Below are positions 1 through 8,462 of a stretch of DNA of 29,163 bases, one piece after another. Below the pieces are notes generated by a model. The model worked only from the letters and a program-made list of their open reading frames with translations. It was not told the DNA's origin and did no database searches. Numbering within the stretch: position 1 is the first letter of the stretch; each line of letters opens with the position of its first letter. This stretch comes from Lachnospiraceae bacterium UBA3401 (GTDB lineage: Bacteria > Bacillota > Clostridia > Lachnospirales > Lachnospiraceae), in the NCBI GenBank assembly GCA_002358575.1, contig DEPD01000051.1, positions 1 to 29,163 of the forward strand. Reading direction: 5' to 3'. The position numbers and the translations under genes were made by a program.

Positions 1-129
1 TCGAGGAGGTATGTCAAAAAACGTAGGCGCTGCGGGCTGCGGCGAGGCTTTTTGGCATGCATAATCGGAGAAACAGCCAAGTCAAGATGCGTCAGTTATG
101 TTTCTACAGTTCCTAACGCCATTTGTATC
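1..129. other. Window edge, no gene assigned
   Basis: Stretch downstream of the AraC-family gene. It holds one copy of the intergenic 9-mer ACAGTTCCT (106-114). A 17-codon reading frame on the plus strand starts at an ATG at position 11, with a purine-rich GAGGAGGT directly against it, which is too close for a normal ribosome site. I see no supported gene or clear terminator. Confidence 0.4.
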
Positions 130-1032
130 TCAATCTTTCCATTTCTTTCGATACTCTGTCGGTGTACAATGTGTATACGCACGAAATACTTTTCCAAAAT
201 AACTACTGCTGCCCAGTCCGCAAGCACTGCCAATCACTGTGACAGGCTCGTTTCCCTTTGCAAGCATCTGACAAGCAATTTGTAGACGATAATTTTTGAG
301 ATACTCTATAGGTGTCATGTGCAGACAGTCCTGAAACACTCGAAAACATTCGCGCTCACTTAAATATGCTGCCGCCGCAAGTTGTGATATCGTAATTTTT
401 TCGGTGTAATGCTCATAAATATAAATCAGCATTTGTTTGATCTGATCGTTGCTTTTATTGTACTTGCCATTTTGACCCGATATTACATGGCACTGTGAAA
501 AAAGTAATAGCCATATTTGTGTCAGAACTTCCCGCAATTTTATCTCATATCCAAACTCATTTTCTGAGAAACGAAACGCTTCCAAAATCAACTCTAAAAT
601 TTTATTTTGCGCTGGATTTTCTGGGAATAGTGGAATCAACTCCATCTGCGGTGCAGATACAATCGGAGTAATATATTTGTATTCAATTCTGCTCCCTCGC
701 TCTCCTGCAAGCAAAGATACATCAAAAATGTGAAGAAGCTGAATTGTTTCTTCTGTCCGCGAAACCGCCCGTGTCATATGCAGCACATTTGCATTAACCA
801 TGCCACCAGAACCTGCCGGAAACAAAATTTTTCCAGTAGGAGTCTCATACTCCAACGCACCACTTTCCATATAAAAAAGCTCTACCGCTTTGTGCCAATG
901 CCATGGTGCAATATGCCCGATATACTTGTCCAGTTCTGCTCGCGAAGCAATATAAGGAAAATCTGTTGTGAAACCAGGAAGGGATTCTTCTTTCGTTCCT
1001 ATATGAAATTCTACGCTTTGTACTATTTTCAT
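130..1032 (-). CDS. AraC-family transcriptional regulator with N-terminal cupin
   Basis: DNA-binding regulator of about 300 residues. The N-terminal half is a cupin-like sensor (HWHKAVELFYMESG, roughly residues 45-60, then a glycine-rich turn) typical of AraC regulators that sense small molecules. The C-terminal 100 residues form the double helix-turn-helix, including LSERECFRVFQ and the family end motif CTPTEYRKKW. The usual length for this type is 280-310, so it is complete. I chose the ATG at 1032, with AAAGG upstream, over a GTG three codons earlier that would lie too close to the ribosome site. It starts 30 bases after the LRR-like gene and may be co-transcribed with it. The ligand and targets cannot be read from sequence. 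Confidence 0.9.
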   Translation of the reverse strand: MKIVQSVEFHIGTKEESLPGFTTDFPYIASRAELDKYIGHIAPWHWHKAVELFYMESGALEYETPTGKILFPAGSGGMVNANVLHMTRAVSRTEETIQLLHIFDVSLLAGERGSRIEYKYITPIVSAPQMELIPLFPENPAQNKILELILEAFRFSENEFGYEIKLREVLTQIWLLLFSQCHVISGQNGKYNKSNDQIKQMLIYIYEHYTEKITISQLAAAAYLSERECFRVFQDCLHMTPIEYLKNYRLQIACQMLAKGNEPVTVIGSACGLGSSSYFGKVFRAYTHCTPTEYRKKWKD

Positions 1033-1062
1033 ACTTGACACTACCTTTTCTTATATTCTAAA

Positions 1063-2232
1063 TTAAAATTCTCGTGTCTCGTCAAACCACAATTCCCACT
1101 TTTCAGGTGAAATATCAATCTTAGCTTCCTCTTTTAACTGCAAAATAGCAGTAAATACATCTTCCCGCTCTGTTGTCTCAATGCCATCAAGCCGATTAAT
1201 TTTTTCAATAAATTCTCTAATCGTATGATAGATTTCATCCTCGGTATCCGACTGTTTTATCTTGTTAAAGCAGCTCTTATATGCCCGCGTCGCTTTCTTT
1301 GCATTTTTCTCCTCCCACTCCGAAAATGGAATCCCATATTCTGTAGCAAACCATATCTGATTGCGCAGTTTAGTAACACTAACAAAATCCATTTGCCTTT
1401 CCTTTTTCAGAGACTTAAGCTCTATTATAAATGCTTTTCCTGCACTTTCCTCAATATTATACCCAATAAAACTTTTTAAGCGCTTCCAACTTTCCAGTTT
1501 TGGCATATCATGTAAATCTGGAACATATCTCAACGCAATCCCTTCTAGTTGCCTTAATTTAGTCAATGCACTCAAATTAGTCATATTACCATGCAGAGTA
1601 ATATCCTTTAAATTTTCAAATTGCAGCAGACTTGCACAGTCAAAAGCAGCTTTTGTAGGCAAGTTATAGATACTTAAAAAAGATGCCTGCTCCAAAATCG
1701 GAAAAACAGGTAGTTGACAGCATCCCTTCTCTTTTGGATAGTCTGGACAAAATGCCAAACACGGAATCTTATCACATTTTTTAATGTCAAAATTTTCAAG
1801 AATTCCAGACAAAGTGAGTACTAATATTTTTTCTCCAGTTAATACTTGGATTTTACACTTCTCTGTGCGAATAGACAGACGTTCAATATCTGCATCAGTA
1901 AAGTCAACCGTTCTATCCACATGAGATGCCCAGTGAAATTCTTCAATACTTCTTTTAGAAGACCATTCAATAAATCCTGTATCATTTCCAGAATAGTAAA
2001 ACCATCTCGGCCAATTGCCATAAGGATATCGCTCCTTATGCTCTCGACCATAACCTGTATAAAATTCATTAAAAGCATTCCAGTTTATCGCGCAGTCCTG
2101 CTCCACCCAGACATCATATTCTCCCTTTGAAATCCCCTTTGTTCCTATCGAAAAAGAACCTTGTCCTACTGGAAGCATTACTTTGTGACTGTCTTTTCCG
2201 GTCAATGAAATGACATACTCTGTATTTCCCAT
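1063..2232 (-). CDS. Hypothetical protein with leucine-rich-repeat-like middle
   Basis: I do not recognise a named family. The ATG at 2232 has a strong GAGGGG ribosome site 8 bases upstream, giving 389 residues; an earlier in-frame ATG at 2316 has none. The N-terminal third is rich in aromatic residues (GNWPRWFYYSGND). The middle (about 190-270) has spaced leucines and isoleucines like irregular leucine-rich repeats (LKDITLHGNMTNLSALTKL). The C-terminal part is charged and helical (FIEKINRLDGIETTERED). There is no signal peptide or membrane segment, so it is probably cytosolic. It lies 125 bases downstream of a D12 adenine methyltransferase in the same direction. It shows no recognisable nuclease motif, so a restriction role is only a guess from position; an immunity-like protein is another possibility. 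Confidence 0.75.
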   Translation of the reverse strand: MGNTEYVISLTGKDSHKVMLPVGQGSFSIGTKGISKGEYDVWVEQDCAINWNAFNEFYTGYGREHKERYPYGNWPRWFYYSGNDTGFIEWSSKRSIEEFHWASHVDRTVDFTDADIERLSIRTEKCKIQVLTGEKILVLTLSGILENFDIKKCDKIPCLAFCPDYPKEKGCCQLPVFPILEQASFLSIYNLPTKAAFDCASLLQFENLKDITLHGNMTNLSALTKLRQLEGIALRYVPDLHDMPKLESWKRLKSFIGYNIEESAGKAFIIELKSLKKERQMDFVSVTKLRNQIWFATEYGIPFSEWEEKNAKKATRAYKSCFNKIKQSDTEDEIYHTIREFIEKINRLDGIETTEREDVFTAILQLKEEAKIDISPEKWELWFDETREF

Positions 2233-2357
2233 ACCTGTTTTCCCCTCTTTGATAATGATAGCCACACCAAACTCTCTTGTAGCTATTTTCTCTCGATTTG
2301 ATTTATGACAGCACATAAAAACGATTGCTTCACATATGTATATTAGTTTCTAAAACA

Positions 2358-3212
2358 TTATTTATAGTTTGTAATCAAAACTTCCTGTGTCGTATTTCTA
2401 CTGTTTTTTGTATGGTAATTACAATTATTATAGTCAAATTTTATTTTATGCATATGATATTTTCGTGCTTTGCGCCAACTGAGAAGAATATCATTTCTTT
2501 CCCCTTTATGGTGTGATACATTGGACAGTGCAAATCGGATTCCCCTCTCAGAAAGCATATCAAGAATCTCATATAATTCCTTCTCGTCTTGCTCTCCCCA
2601 TCCTTTAAAACCTCTTTTTCCATCATTATAACTACCACAAGTTATTAAATAGGGCGGGTCGGCATATAGAAAATCATTGGTCTTCATCAGATTGTAGTCA
2701 AACTCTCGAAAATCACAGGAAGTATATTGAACCTGTTCAATAACTCCTTGCAGCTTCCTCAAATTTTCTCTCATAACATTATTAAATGAGCTTCTGGATT
2801 TTCCAAAAGGATTGTTATATTCATGTGCCGCATTAAAGCGAAATTGATAATTAAAACTGTAACACATCAGTACATACAGGTCGATTGGATTTTTCGTTCT
2901 ATTATAATATGCTCTAAAATGTTCATATGCTTCTTTATTTTCTTTGGTCAGTTTCCAGTTGCATATCGTTCGGTCAATCTGCTCAACTGCCTTCTCGATT
3001 CCCAGTTGTTGAAATTCCTTATAAATCTCAATCACAAAAAAATTTAAATCATTCGCAATATGCTCATTTGCCTTTGTATTAAATGTAACATCACAGCCGC
3101 CGCAAAAAATATCCACCATCAGGTCAATTTTTCGCGGAAACCACTTCTGTATCTGCTGAAGAATCCGGTACTTATTTCCAATATAATTCATAGGTGCCTT
3201 TATATACTGCAT
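2358..3212 (-). CDS. D12-class (Dam-like) DNA adenine-N6 methyltransferase
   Basis: Transfers a methyl group from S-adenosylmethionine to adenine N6 in a specific DNA site. Visible motifs are MNYIGNK near the N terminus, the SAM-binding FCGG (about residue 36) and the catalytic DPPY (about residue 184). The order is that of the D12/Dam family, and 284 residues is normal. The ATG has GAGGAG upstream. No recognisable restriction endonuclease sits beside it, so it is either an orphan methylase or the companion of the unrecognised protein that follows. An ACAGTTCCT site lies about 57 bases upstream. The target sequence cannot be derived here. The gene appears intact. Confidence 0.92.
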   Translation of the reverse strand: MQYIKAPMNYIGNKYRILQQIQKWFPRKIDLMVDIFCGGCDVTFNTKANEHIANDLNFFVIEIYKEFQQLGIEKAVEQIDRTICNWKLTKENKEAYEHFRAYYNRTKNPIDLYVLMCYSFNYQFRFNAAHEYNNPFGKSRSSFNNVMRENLRKLQGVIEQVQYTSCDFREFDYNLMKTNDFLYADPPYLITCGSYNDGKRGFKGWGEQDEKELYEILDMLSERGIRFALSNVSHHKGERNDILLSWRKARKYHMHKIKFDYNNCNYHTKNSRNTTQEVLITNYK

Positions 3213-3308
3213 TCGTTACTCCTCAAAATTTAGCCTTCCTTTGATATCAAACCAATAAAACACTTGAAACAGTTCCTTATGCAAACGCCCAAACTTACGG
3301 ACCATATT

Positions 3309-4043
3309 TTAAGGAATTATCTGCTCATAGTCAGGTGCAATAAAGTAGACAACATGGCCGTTTCCCGTATTGCCATCCGCCGCATTTATCTTATAGTCAT
3401 GCATTCTGACACAATTCCTTGAATTGCCATCTACGACAGTAAGTGTTATTTCATTCTCATTTACAGTCACATCGTAAACAATTGCTGTGTGGCTTAAATA
3501 TTTGTCTGTATGCGCTTTTCCTGTCCATGCAAACAGAACAATATCTCCAGGGTGCGGGGTAAAATCGCTTCCTGCATAGACTGTCTGACTCCAATGATAA
3601 AACGGCGCACCAAACACCTCCACGCTCGCTCCATAACTGCTATTTAAAATGGAGAAAGGCACATTCGCCATTCGTGCACACCAAGATGCAAATTCCGAGC
3701 ACCAAGCAGTTCCATTGCTTCCCAGATAGCGTCCATACTCAGAATAATCCTTATCCCCCAAAGAACGACCATCTAACTGGTCTTCCTGATCTCCCTCATG
3801 ATAACCAATCTGTGAGACCGCAATCGCAAGGATATCCGCGCGGTAGTCGTTTAATATAATCGTGTTTTTTAATGTCTGATAATAAGGGTCAGCCATATAT
3901 TCCATTGAAAAATTTTCTGGATTCTCTATAGGAGAAAGTACTATTTCTGCCTCCGAAGCAGACGTTTCATCAGCAGCACAAACAGGAGTCATAGAATTGA
4001 ATGTAAGCATCAACACAAGAAAAAAAGAGATTGCTTTTCTCAT
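3309..4043 (-). CDS. Secreted CHAP-domain peptidoglycan amidase/peptidase
   Basis: Exported protein of 244 residues. It has a signal peptide (MRKA, hydrophobic run, cleavage probably after VCAA around residue 24), a short linker, then a CHAP domain. The catalytic cysteine is in TAWCSEFASWC (about residue 115) and the histidine in LSHTAIV (about 187), followed by the strand ending VVDGNS. CHAP enzymes cut amide bonds in the cell wall peptide. There is no wall-binding repeat or sorting signal, so it is probably secreted. The ribosome site AAGGAGG is strong. It follows the DUF3006-like gene by 46 bases and may form an operon with it and the RpiB-family gene. Confidence 0.88.
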   Translation of the reverse strand: MRKAISFFLVLMLTFNSMTPVCAADETSASEAEIVLSPIENPENFSMEYMADPYYQTLKNTIILNDYRADILAIAVSQIGYHEGDQEDQLDGRSLGDKDYSEYGRYLGSNGTAWCSEFASWCARMANVPFSILNSSYGASVEVFGAPFYHWSQTVYAGSDFTPHPGDIVLFAWTGKAHTDKYLSHTAIVYDVTVNENEITLTVVDGNSRNCVRMHDYKINAADGNTGNGHVVYFIAPDYEQIIP

Positions 4044-4089
4044 ATAAATATCCTCCTTAAATTTTTACTTTTGTTCTCTTTCCCTTGTT

Positions 4090-4266
4090 CTATACTATGC
4101 TGTACTCCATCATCTCATAGACAAGTTTTGTTCCTTCCGCTGTCTCTGGAGGAAGCAAGGCGCGCGCAACACATTTTAATTCCCCTGACGCATCTGCATC
4201 TTTTTTCAGATAGGCGTAATCACCGTCAAGCCTTTCTACCGTATAATTAATCTTGTCCAACAACAT
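4090..4266 (-). CDS. Small DUF3006-like protein (58 aa)
   Basis: A 58-codon gene that begins six bases after the stop of the RpiB-family gene. The ATG at 4266 has AGGAG about 10 bases upstream. The product starts MLLDKINYTVERLDGDYAYL and continues through a conserved-looking VARALLPPETAEGTKLVYE. This matches my memory of the small DUF3006 family, whose members carry a 'DRIEGDYA...LP..KEGD' pattern. It has no signal peptide. The function of the family is not established. Tight spacing argues for translation together with the isomerase upstream and the CHAP enzyme downstream. It is easily missed because of its size. Confidence 0.7.
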   Translation of the reverse strand: MLLDKINYTVERLDGDYAYLKKDADASGELKCVARALLPPETAEGTKLVYEMMEYSIV

Positions 4267-4272
4267 GTTTTG

Positions 4273-4914
4273 TTACGCTCCTATAATTTTCTTTACCACT
4301 GCAGCTATCTGATCACACTTGCAATTTGCAAAGAAATACTCCTGAAACTTCTCGCCGCTCAGAGCACCTTTGCATAGCTCTCTGTCCAACTTCGGCAAAA
4401 TATCACAAAGATCTGCATGGGTGACAGTCTTTACCTCGTCGAGTATCTTTTTATTGCGCTGTTCAGGAACCACGCGCTCCTTCGGATATCCTCCACCGCC
4501 TAGAGTGCAAAACAGTTTCTCGAAAATATATTCGAGATTTAACTCTCCTCCCCATCCAAAATTCTCTGCAAACGGAAGCGCCACACAATTTCCGTCATTT
4601 ACTTGAGAAAACAAATAGGCGTCAAGCGGCGATTCAATATGACCACAAAGCACCTTTGGAAATGCATTGCACGCCAGCATTGCGCCCTCGCCAGTACCGC
4701 ATCCAGTGATAACAAAGTCAGCTGCTCCAGAATTTAACAATACCGCTGCCAATATGCCGTTCTGCACATATGTAAGTTGATGTGTATCCTCCGTTGTATA
4801 CATTCCGTAGTTAAATACTTCATGCCCCATTGGCTCTACAACTTTTTTGAGTGTCTCACAGATCATGGCATTCTTTGCCGCCTGGCTGTTTTCGTTAATC
4901 AATGCAATTTTCAT
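4273..4914 (-). CDS. RpiB/LacAB-family sugar-phosphate isomerase
   Basis: Cytosolic aldose-ketose isomerase of the ribose-5-phosphate isomerase B / galactose-6-phosphate isomerase superfamily. The catalytic-loop motif GCGTGEG (about residues 71-77) is present, and the N-terminal strand MKIALINENS is typical. At 213 residues it is longer than classic RpiB (about 150). The extra C-terminal segment of about 60 residues includes a cysteine-rich ANCKCDQI near the end. This places it in the longer RpiB-like group, whose substrate is uncertain. The ribosome site is AAAGGATGG. It leads the presumed operon with the DUF3006-like and CHAP genes. I would not call it rpiB without biochemical support. Confidence 0.85.
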   Translation of the reverse strand: MKIALINENSQAAKNAMICETLKKVVEPMGHEVFNYGMYTTEDTHQLTYVQNGILAAVLLNSGAADFVITGCGTGEGAMLACNAFPKVLCGHIESPLDAYLFSQVNDGNCVALPFAENFGWGGELNLEYIFEKLFCTLGGGGYPKERVVPEQRNKKILDEVKTVTHADLCDILPKLDRELCKGALSGEKFQEYFFANCKCDQIAAVVKKIIGA

Positions 4915-5251
4915 AATTTTTCCATCCTTTCTTTTTATAATTAATGTCTATTCTGAGTAATCTTTGCATATATATAGTATAGCACCAACTTTAGTGTCTT
5001 TTCCACCTTTTTATAAAAATGGGAACAACCGCCGCATAATAAACAAAAAGTGTGACGGTTATATAATTTTTTTGTTAATTTTATACATTTCTCATTGCTT
5101 TCATGACCTTTTTGAGCTATATTGAATATATAGAAGAAATAAGGCATGTAGACACTTCCTGCGCACCCTTTGCGCAGTTCCAATTTGTATTGAAAAATAC
5201 AAAATATGTGCATAATAAAATACTGCTGCATGCATCTAGGGGGCGGAAATT
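4915..5251. promoter_or_regulatory. Divergent intergenic region between RpiB-family gene and relQ-like gene
   Basis: AT-rich region of 337 bases between two divergent genes. Facing the plus-strand gene there is a possible promoter, TTGAAA at 5190-5195 and TAATAA at 5213-5218 with a 17-base spacer. Just upstream is a perfect 7-bp hairpin, CTGCGCA (5159-5165) with TGCGCAG (5171-5177). Facing the isomerase, a TATACT box lies near 4975. No gene is supported here; a 96-codon minus-strand frame has no convincing ribosome site or family. Confidence 0.5.
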
Positions 5252-5983
5252 TTGATAGCTAAGAAAAACGATTTGCAAAATGATATGCTAAAAGAAGTAA
5301 ATAGTGAAGGTATCTACGAATCTGCAAAAACGCTCACCTTTATCGCGCCAGCCAAAACAGAGCGCATTCCTCAGGAGGAGTACGATCAACTCGTAGAACC
5401 CTACCGCGAAGCCATGACACGGCTCGAAGTACGTATGAACGGTTTGAATGAAGATTACCGAAAAAAATATAGAGATTATCCAATCCACAATATACAGGCC
5501 CGTATCAAAAGCCGAAAAAGCATTGAAAAAAAACTTGCCAGCAAAAATCTTCCAGTCACCGCCTACACGGCAAAAGATAATCTGACAGATATTGCGGGCA
5601 TTCGCGTAATCTGTTATTTCGTGGAGGATATTTTCAGTATCCTGTCACTCGTTAAGACACAGACAGACTTATTGATTCTTAAGGAAAGTGATTATATCCA
5701 TTATCCTAAAGAAAGCGGTTACAAAAGCTACCATATGGTGTTGGGCATCCCTGTATACCGCATAGAAGGAATGCAGTATTATCCTGTCGAAATACAATTT
5801 CGCACACTTGCCATGGATCTCTGGGCAAGCATGGAGCACCGCATCTGTTACAAGGGAGAAACCCCTGACGAAACCGCTGATGCATTTCGCAACTACTCAG
5901 GAGAACTCTCCGAGATGGAGCGGCGTATGAAACATCTGCTTGACGAGATTCGCCGGGATAATCCACAGGAGCCAATGCAATAA
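5252..5983 (+). CDS. relQ: Small alarmone synthetase, RelQ/YjbM type (GTP pyrophosphokinase)
   Basis: Makes (p)ppGpp from ATP and GDP or GTP, a stringent-response signal. It contains only the RelA/SpoT synthetase domain, with no hydrolase, TGS or ACT part, as in RelQ/RelP proteins. Visible motifs are RIKSRKSIEKKL (from about residue 84), DIAGIRV (about 113), KESGYKSYH (about 154) and EIQFRTLAMDLWASMEH (about 180). Its 243 residues are slightly above the usual 210-230. The start is a TTG at 5252 preceded by the very strong AGGGGGCGG; the next ATG, at 5282, has no ribosome site. This is the only plus-strand gene of the window. It converges with the DUF1934 gene, with two bases between the stop codons and no terminator. 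Confidence 0.92.
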   Translation: MIAKKNDLQNDMLKEVNSEGIYESAKTLTFIAPAKTERIPQEEYDQLVEPYREAMTRLEVRMNGLNEDYRKKYRDYPIHNIQARIKSRKSIEKKLASKNLPVTAYTAKDNLTDIAGIRVICYFVEDIFSILSLVKTQTDLLILKESDYIHYPKESGYKSYHMVLGIPVYRIEGMQYYPVEIQFRTLAMDLWASMEHRICYKGETPDETADAFRNYSGELSEMERRMKHLLDEIRRDNPQEPMQ

Positions 5984-5985
5984 AT

Positions 5986-6441
5986 TTATGCATAGTTATG
6001 ACTCTTGATGTCAATGGTTATATTGCAATCGGCAATAAATTGATAATTTGCCTCAAGTCCGTAGGCAATATGTATTTTTATACAGTCTGCATTCTCTGTA
6101 ACGCAGACCTCTTTGGTATCCATTGCAACCAGAATATTTCCGAATGGGGTAAAATAATCAGTCATGGTTTTTTTCCCCTCGGAAAACACCATCTGCACAT
6201 TGACAGGACCTTTCTTCCATAGCGAAAATTCTTTCCCTTTTAATTTTATCATATTACTAATTGGTTCTGAAAAATCATCCATAAGTTCCTCATAACAAAC
6301 ATAATGTGCATCATTTCTATAATAATATTCACCAGGACAAATCGTCTCGATCTGGTCAAGCTCCTCATCAGAGGCATTCTGCCCAACCTCATTATCTACA
6401 AACTGAAGCCCACGTATCGATACCAACACTTCTTTCGTCAT
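5986..6441 (-). CDS. DUF1934 (YwiB-type) calycin-like protein
   Basis: Soluble beta-rich protein of 151 residues. It begins MTKEVLVSIRGLQF and contains CPGEYY, YVCYEELMDDFSEP, MVFSEGKKTMTDYFTPFG and ends with an ADCNITIDI strand, the order I know from the DUF1934/YwiB family. The role of that family is not established. The ATG at 6441 has GGAGGG five bases upstream, so I prefer it to a TTG eight codons earlier that overlaps the preceding gene. It starts 14 bases after the small membrane-protein gene, so the two are probably one transcript. Confidence 0.85.
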   Translation of the reverse strand: MTKEVLVSIRGLQFVDNEVGQNASDEELDQIETICPGEYYYRNDAHYVCYEELMDDFSEPISNMIKLKGKEFSLWKKGPVNVQMVFSEGKKTMTDYFTPFGNILVAMDTKEVCVTENADCIKIHIAYGLEANYQFIADCNITIDIKSHNYA

Positions 6442-6455
6442 ATATCCCTCCAAGT

Positions 6456-6707
6456 TTACTTCCAAAATTCTAACAACGCAAATTTATATTTTACTTTTAC
6501 TGCAGATTCTTCCTCTTCTTTTGTATCTCCATAAAAATAGGACTCCATAAATTCTTTTGCCTCCTCCACTGTAAGTTCCTCTCCATTTTCATCTAAAATA
6601 CAGCCAATTCCAGAGTTGACAAAAATCTCGGGGCTGAGTGCTCCCACCCACAATACGACACCCAATATCATCAGTGCATTTTTAAAATATTTTTTTCCAA
6701 AAAACAT
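6456..6707 (-). CDS. Small single-pass membrane protein, unknown
   Basis: Protein of 83 residues. After a short basic start (MFFGKKYFKN) it has one hydrophobic segment (ALMILGVVLWVGAL, about residues 11-24), then an acidic tail (LTVEEAKEFMESYF and an EEEE run). The ribosome site AGGAAGG lies about eight bases before the ATG. I do not recognise the family. The tight spacing to the DUF1934 gene and the good ribosome site are the reasons to accept it. Confidence 0.65.
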   Translation of the reverse strand: MFFGKKYFKNALMILGVVLWVGALSPEIFVNSGIGCILDENGEELTVEEAKEFMESYFYGDTKEEEESAVKVKYKFALLEFWK

Positions 6708-6764
6708 ATGTCCATACCTTCCTCATTTTACTTTTATCAGTAAGTATGGACACATTTTAAACTT

Positions 6765-7451
6765 TTATACGCCTTTTTTATGATCTCCCTTCTCAAGCTG
6801 AAGCTGCTCAATAATGGCTTTCTCCTGATTGTCGATATGCCTGCGCACAATATCCGCCGCCGTTTTCTTATCCTTTTCCAAAATGCTCTGATACATTTCC
6901 ATGTGCTCTTGTCGCAGCATCTCATGAGAGGAAGCATCCTTTAAATATTCAAATCGATATCTGTACATTTGTTCGGATAGATTACTAACCAACTGTATTA
7001 ATCTTGTGTTGCCTGTAGACATTACAATCTTATCGTGAAACGCTACATCTGCCTCCGCAAGCATCCGCGTATCTTTTGTCTTGACAGCAGAGGTAAAATG
7101 CTCACACGCCAAATAAAGCGTATCCAACTCCTGATGATCCATGCGCTCACAGGCAAGTTCAATCGCAAGCACATCTAACGCACGGCGCACCTCCATAACA
7201 TCCTTGAGATTTTTCAATGTAATCTGAGCCACCTCTGCTCCACGCCGTGGTATCATAATCACAAGTCCCTCAAGTTCTAGTTTTCTAATTGCCTCTCGAA
7301 TCGGAGTACGGCTCACGCCCAGTTTATTCGCCAGATGAATTTCCATCAGCCGCTCACCAGGCTTGAGATTTCCAGTAAGTATTTCCTGTCTTAACGTATT
7401 GAACACCACATCTCTAAGTGGTAAATACTCGTCATCATTCATCATACTCAT
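6765..7451 (-). CDS. GntR-family regulator, FadR/FCD subfamily
   Basis: Transcription factor of 228 residues. The N-terminal winged helix (about residues 10-75) contains LGVSRTPIREAIRKLELEGLV, and IPRRGAEVA forms the wing. The C-terminal all-helical FCD ligand domain carries the metal-site pattern with D and H in EADVAFHDKIV (about 140-150) and the later histidines of the family. The ATG at 7451 has GGAGGG five bases upstream. It follows ispE by 13 bases, so it is probably co-transcribed, although its target is unlikely to be inferable from that. The ligand is probably a small carboxylic acid, judging only from the family. Confidence 0.92.
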   Translation of the reverse strand: MSMMNDDEYLPLRDVVFNTLRQEILTGNLKPGERLMEIHLANKLGVSRTPIREAIRKLELEGLVIMIPRRGAEVAQITLKNLKDVMEVRRALDVLAIELACERMDHQELDTLYLACEHFTSAVKTKDTRMLAEADVAFHDKIVMSTGNTRLIQLVSNLSEQMYRYRFEYLKDASSHEMLRQEHMEMYQSILEKDKKTAADIVRRHIDNQEKAIIEQLQLEKGDHKKGV

Positions 7452-7464
7452 ACCTGCCCTCCAA

Positions 7465-8352
7465 TCATGAATCTCTGTTGTAAAATCCCGTAACGTTTAC
7501 CTGTGCGTCCATTCCCTTTGTTCGGAGCGTCTGGTCAATGTATACTGCTGCTGCTTGCGCTGTCTCCTCCTCTAAAAATACACCAAAAATACTAGGTCCG
7601 CTTCCGCTCATCACTGCATTCATTGCACCACTGCCACGCATCATTTTCTTGATATCCGTGATAACCGAATACGCTTGCTCTGTCACCGTCTCCATCACAT
7701 TTTCCATCCGGTCCGTGATACCCTTTAAATCTCTCTGTCTCAACGCCTCTACCATGCCATCTATATCTGGGTGTCGTTCCAGTTTATTGGCTTGAAGGTT
7801 CTCGTAAACCCATTTGGTCGATACCATGATCGGCGGTTTCACAATCAAAAGCGTTGCTGACGGTGGTGCTGGAAGCGGTGTAAGCTTCTCTCCAATCCCC
7901 TCCGCCAGCGCAGTACCTCCTAATATGCAAAACGGAACATCAGCACCGATTCGAAGTGCCTGCTGCATCAGCACTTCCTTGGAAAGTCCCAACGCATACA
8001 GCTCATTCATAGCAATCATTGTGGCCGCTGCATCTGTGCTTCCCCCCGCCATTCCTGCCGCCACGGGAATATTTTTTTTCAATCTGATTTCCACACCCTG
8101 CTGTATTCCATACTGCTGCCGCATTAGATTTGCCGCTCGAAAAATTAAATTATTTTCCAAATCCCCCAGATAATCTTTACTGTTAACCGATAGTATAATA
8201 TCTGGGTCCTCTCTCTTCTTAAATTCTAACTCGTCATAGAGGTCTATGGTCTGCATAACCATTTTCACCTCATGATACCCATTTTCAAGACGTCGACACA
8301 CATCGAGCGCCAGATTGATTTTCGCCCTTGCCTTATAACTTTGCTTCTCCAT
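7465..8352 (-). CDS. ispE: 4-diphosphocytidyl-2-C-methyl-D-erythritol kinase
   Basis: GHMP kinase that phosphorylates CDP-methylerythritol with ATP in the non-mevalonate isoprenoid pathway. Visible features are the N-terminal substrate motif ARAKINLALDV, the glycine-rich ATP loop PVAAGMAGGSTDAAA (about residues 95-110) with the catalytic aspartate in STDAA, and the C-terminal MSGSGPSIFG loop. The ATG at 8352 has AGGGG eight bases upstream and gives 295 residues, the normal size; a TTG further upstream lacks a ribosome site. A good promoter lies at 8404-8432. The GntR gene follows in the same transcript. Confidence 0.95.
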   Translation of the reverse strand: MEKQSYKARAKINLALDVCRRLENGYHEVKMVMQTIDLYDELEFKKREDPDIILSVNSKDYLGDLENNLIFRAANLMRQQYGIQQGVEIRLKKNIPVAAGMAGGSTDAAATMIAMNELYALGLSKEVLMQQALRIGADVPFCILGGTALAEGIGEKLTPLPAPPSATLLIVKPPIMVSTKWVYENLQANKLERHPDIDGMVEALRQRDLKGITDRMENVMETVTEQAYSVITDIKKMMRGSGAMNAVMSGSGPSIFGVFLEEETAQAAAVYIDQTLRTKGMDAQVNVTGFYNRDS

Positions 8353-8403
8353 GCAATTCCCCTTTTGCCTGCCTTTGTATTTTTTCTCGTACAATTTTTT
8401 TTA

Positions 8404-8432
8404 ATTATATAAGAAAATACTTAGTTCGTCAA
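8404..8432 (-). promoter_or_regulatory. Sigma-A type promoter of ispE-gntR
   Basis: On the minus strand, TTGACG (8427-8432) and TATAAT (8404-8409) are separated by 17 bases. The predicted start lies about 45 bases before the ispE ATG. The boxes differ from consensus at one position only. Confidence 0.75.
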
Positions 8433-8462
8433 CACTTTAACAAAAGCTCAACGATAAAAATG

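Noticed and set aside
1..64. 17-codon plus-strand frame after GAGGAGGT at the window start
   Set aside because: The ribosome site touches the ATG and the frame is too short to support.
4941..5231. A 96-codon minus-strand frame upstream of the RpiB-family gene
   Set aside because: No convincing ribosome site, low-complexity content, and it covers the likely promoters of both flanking genes.
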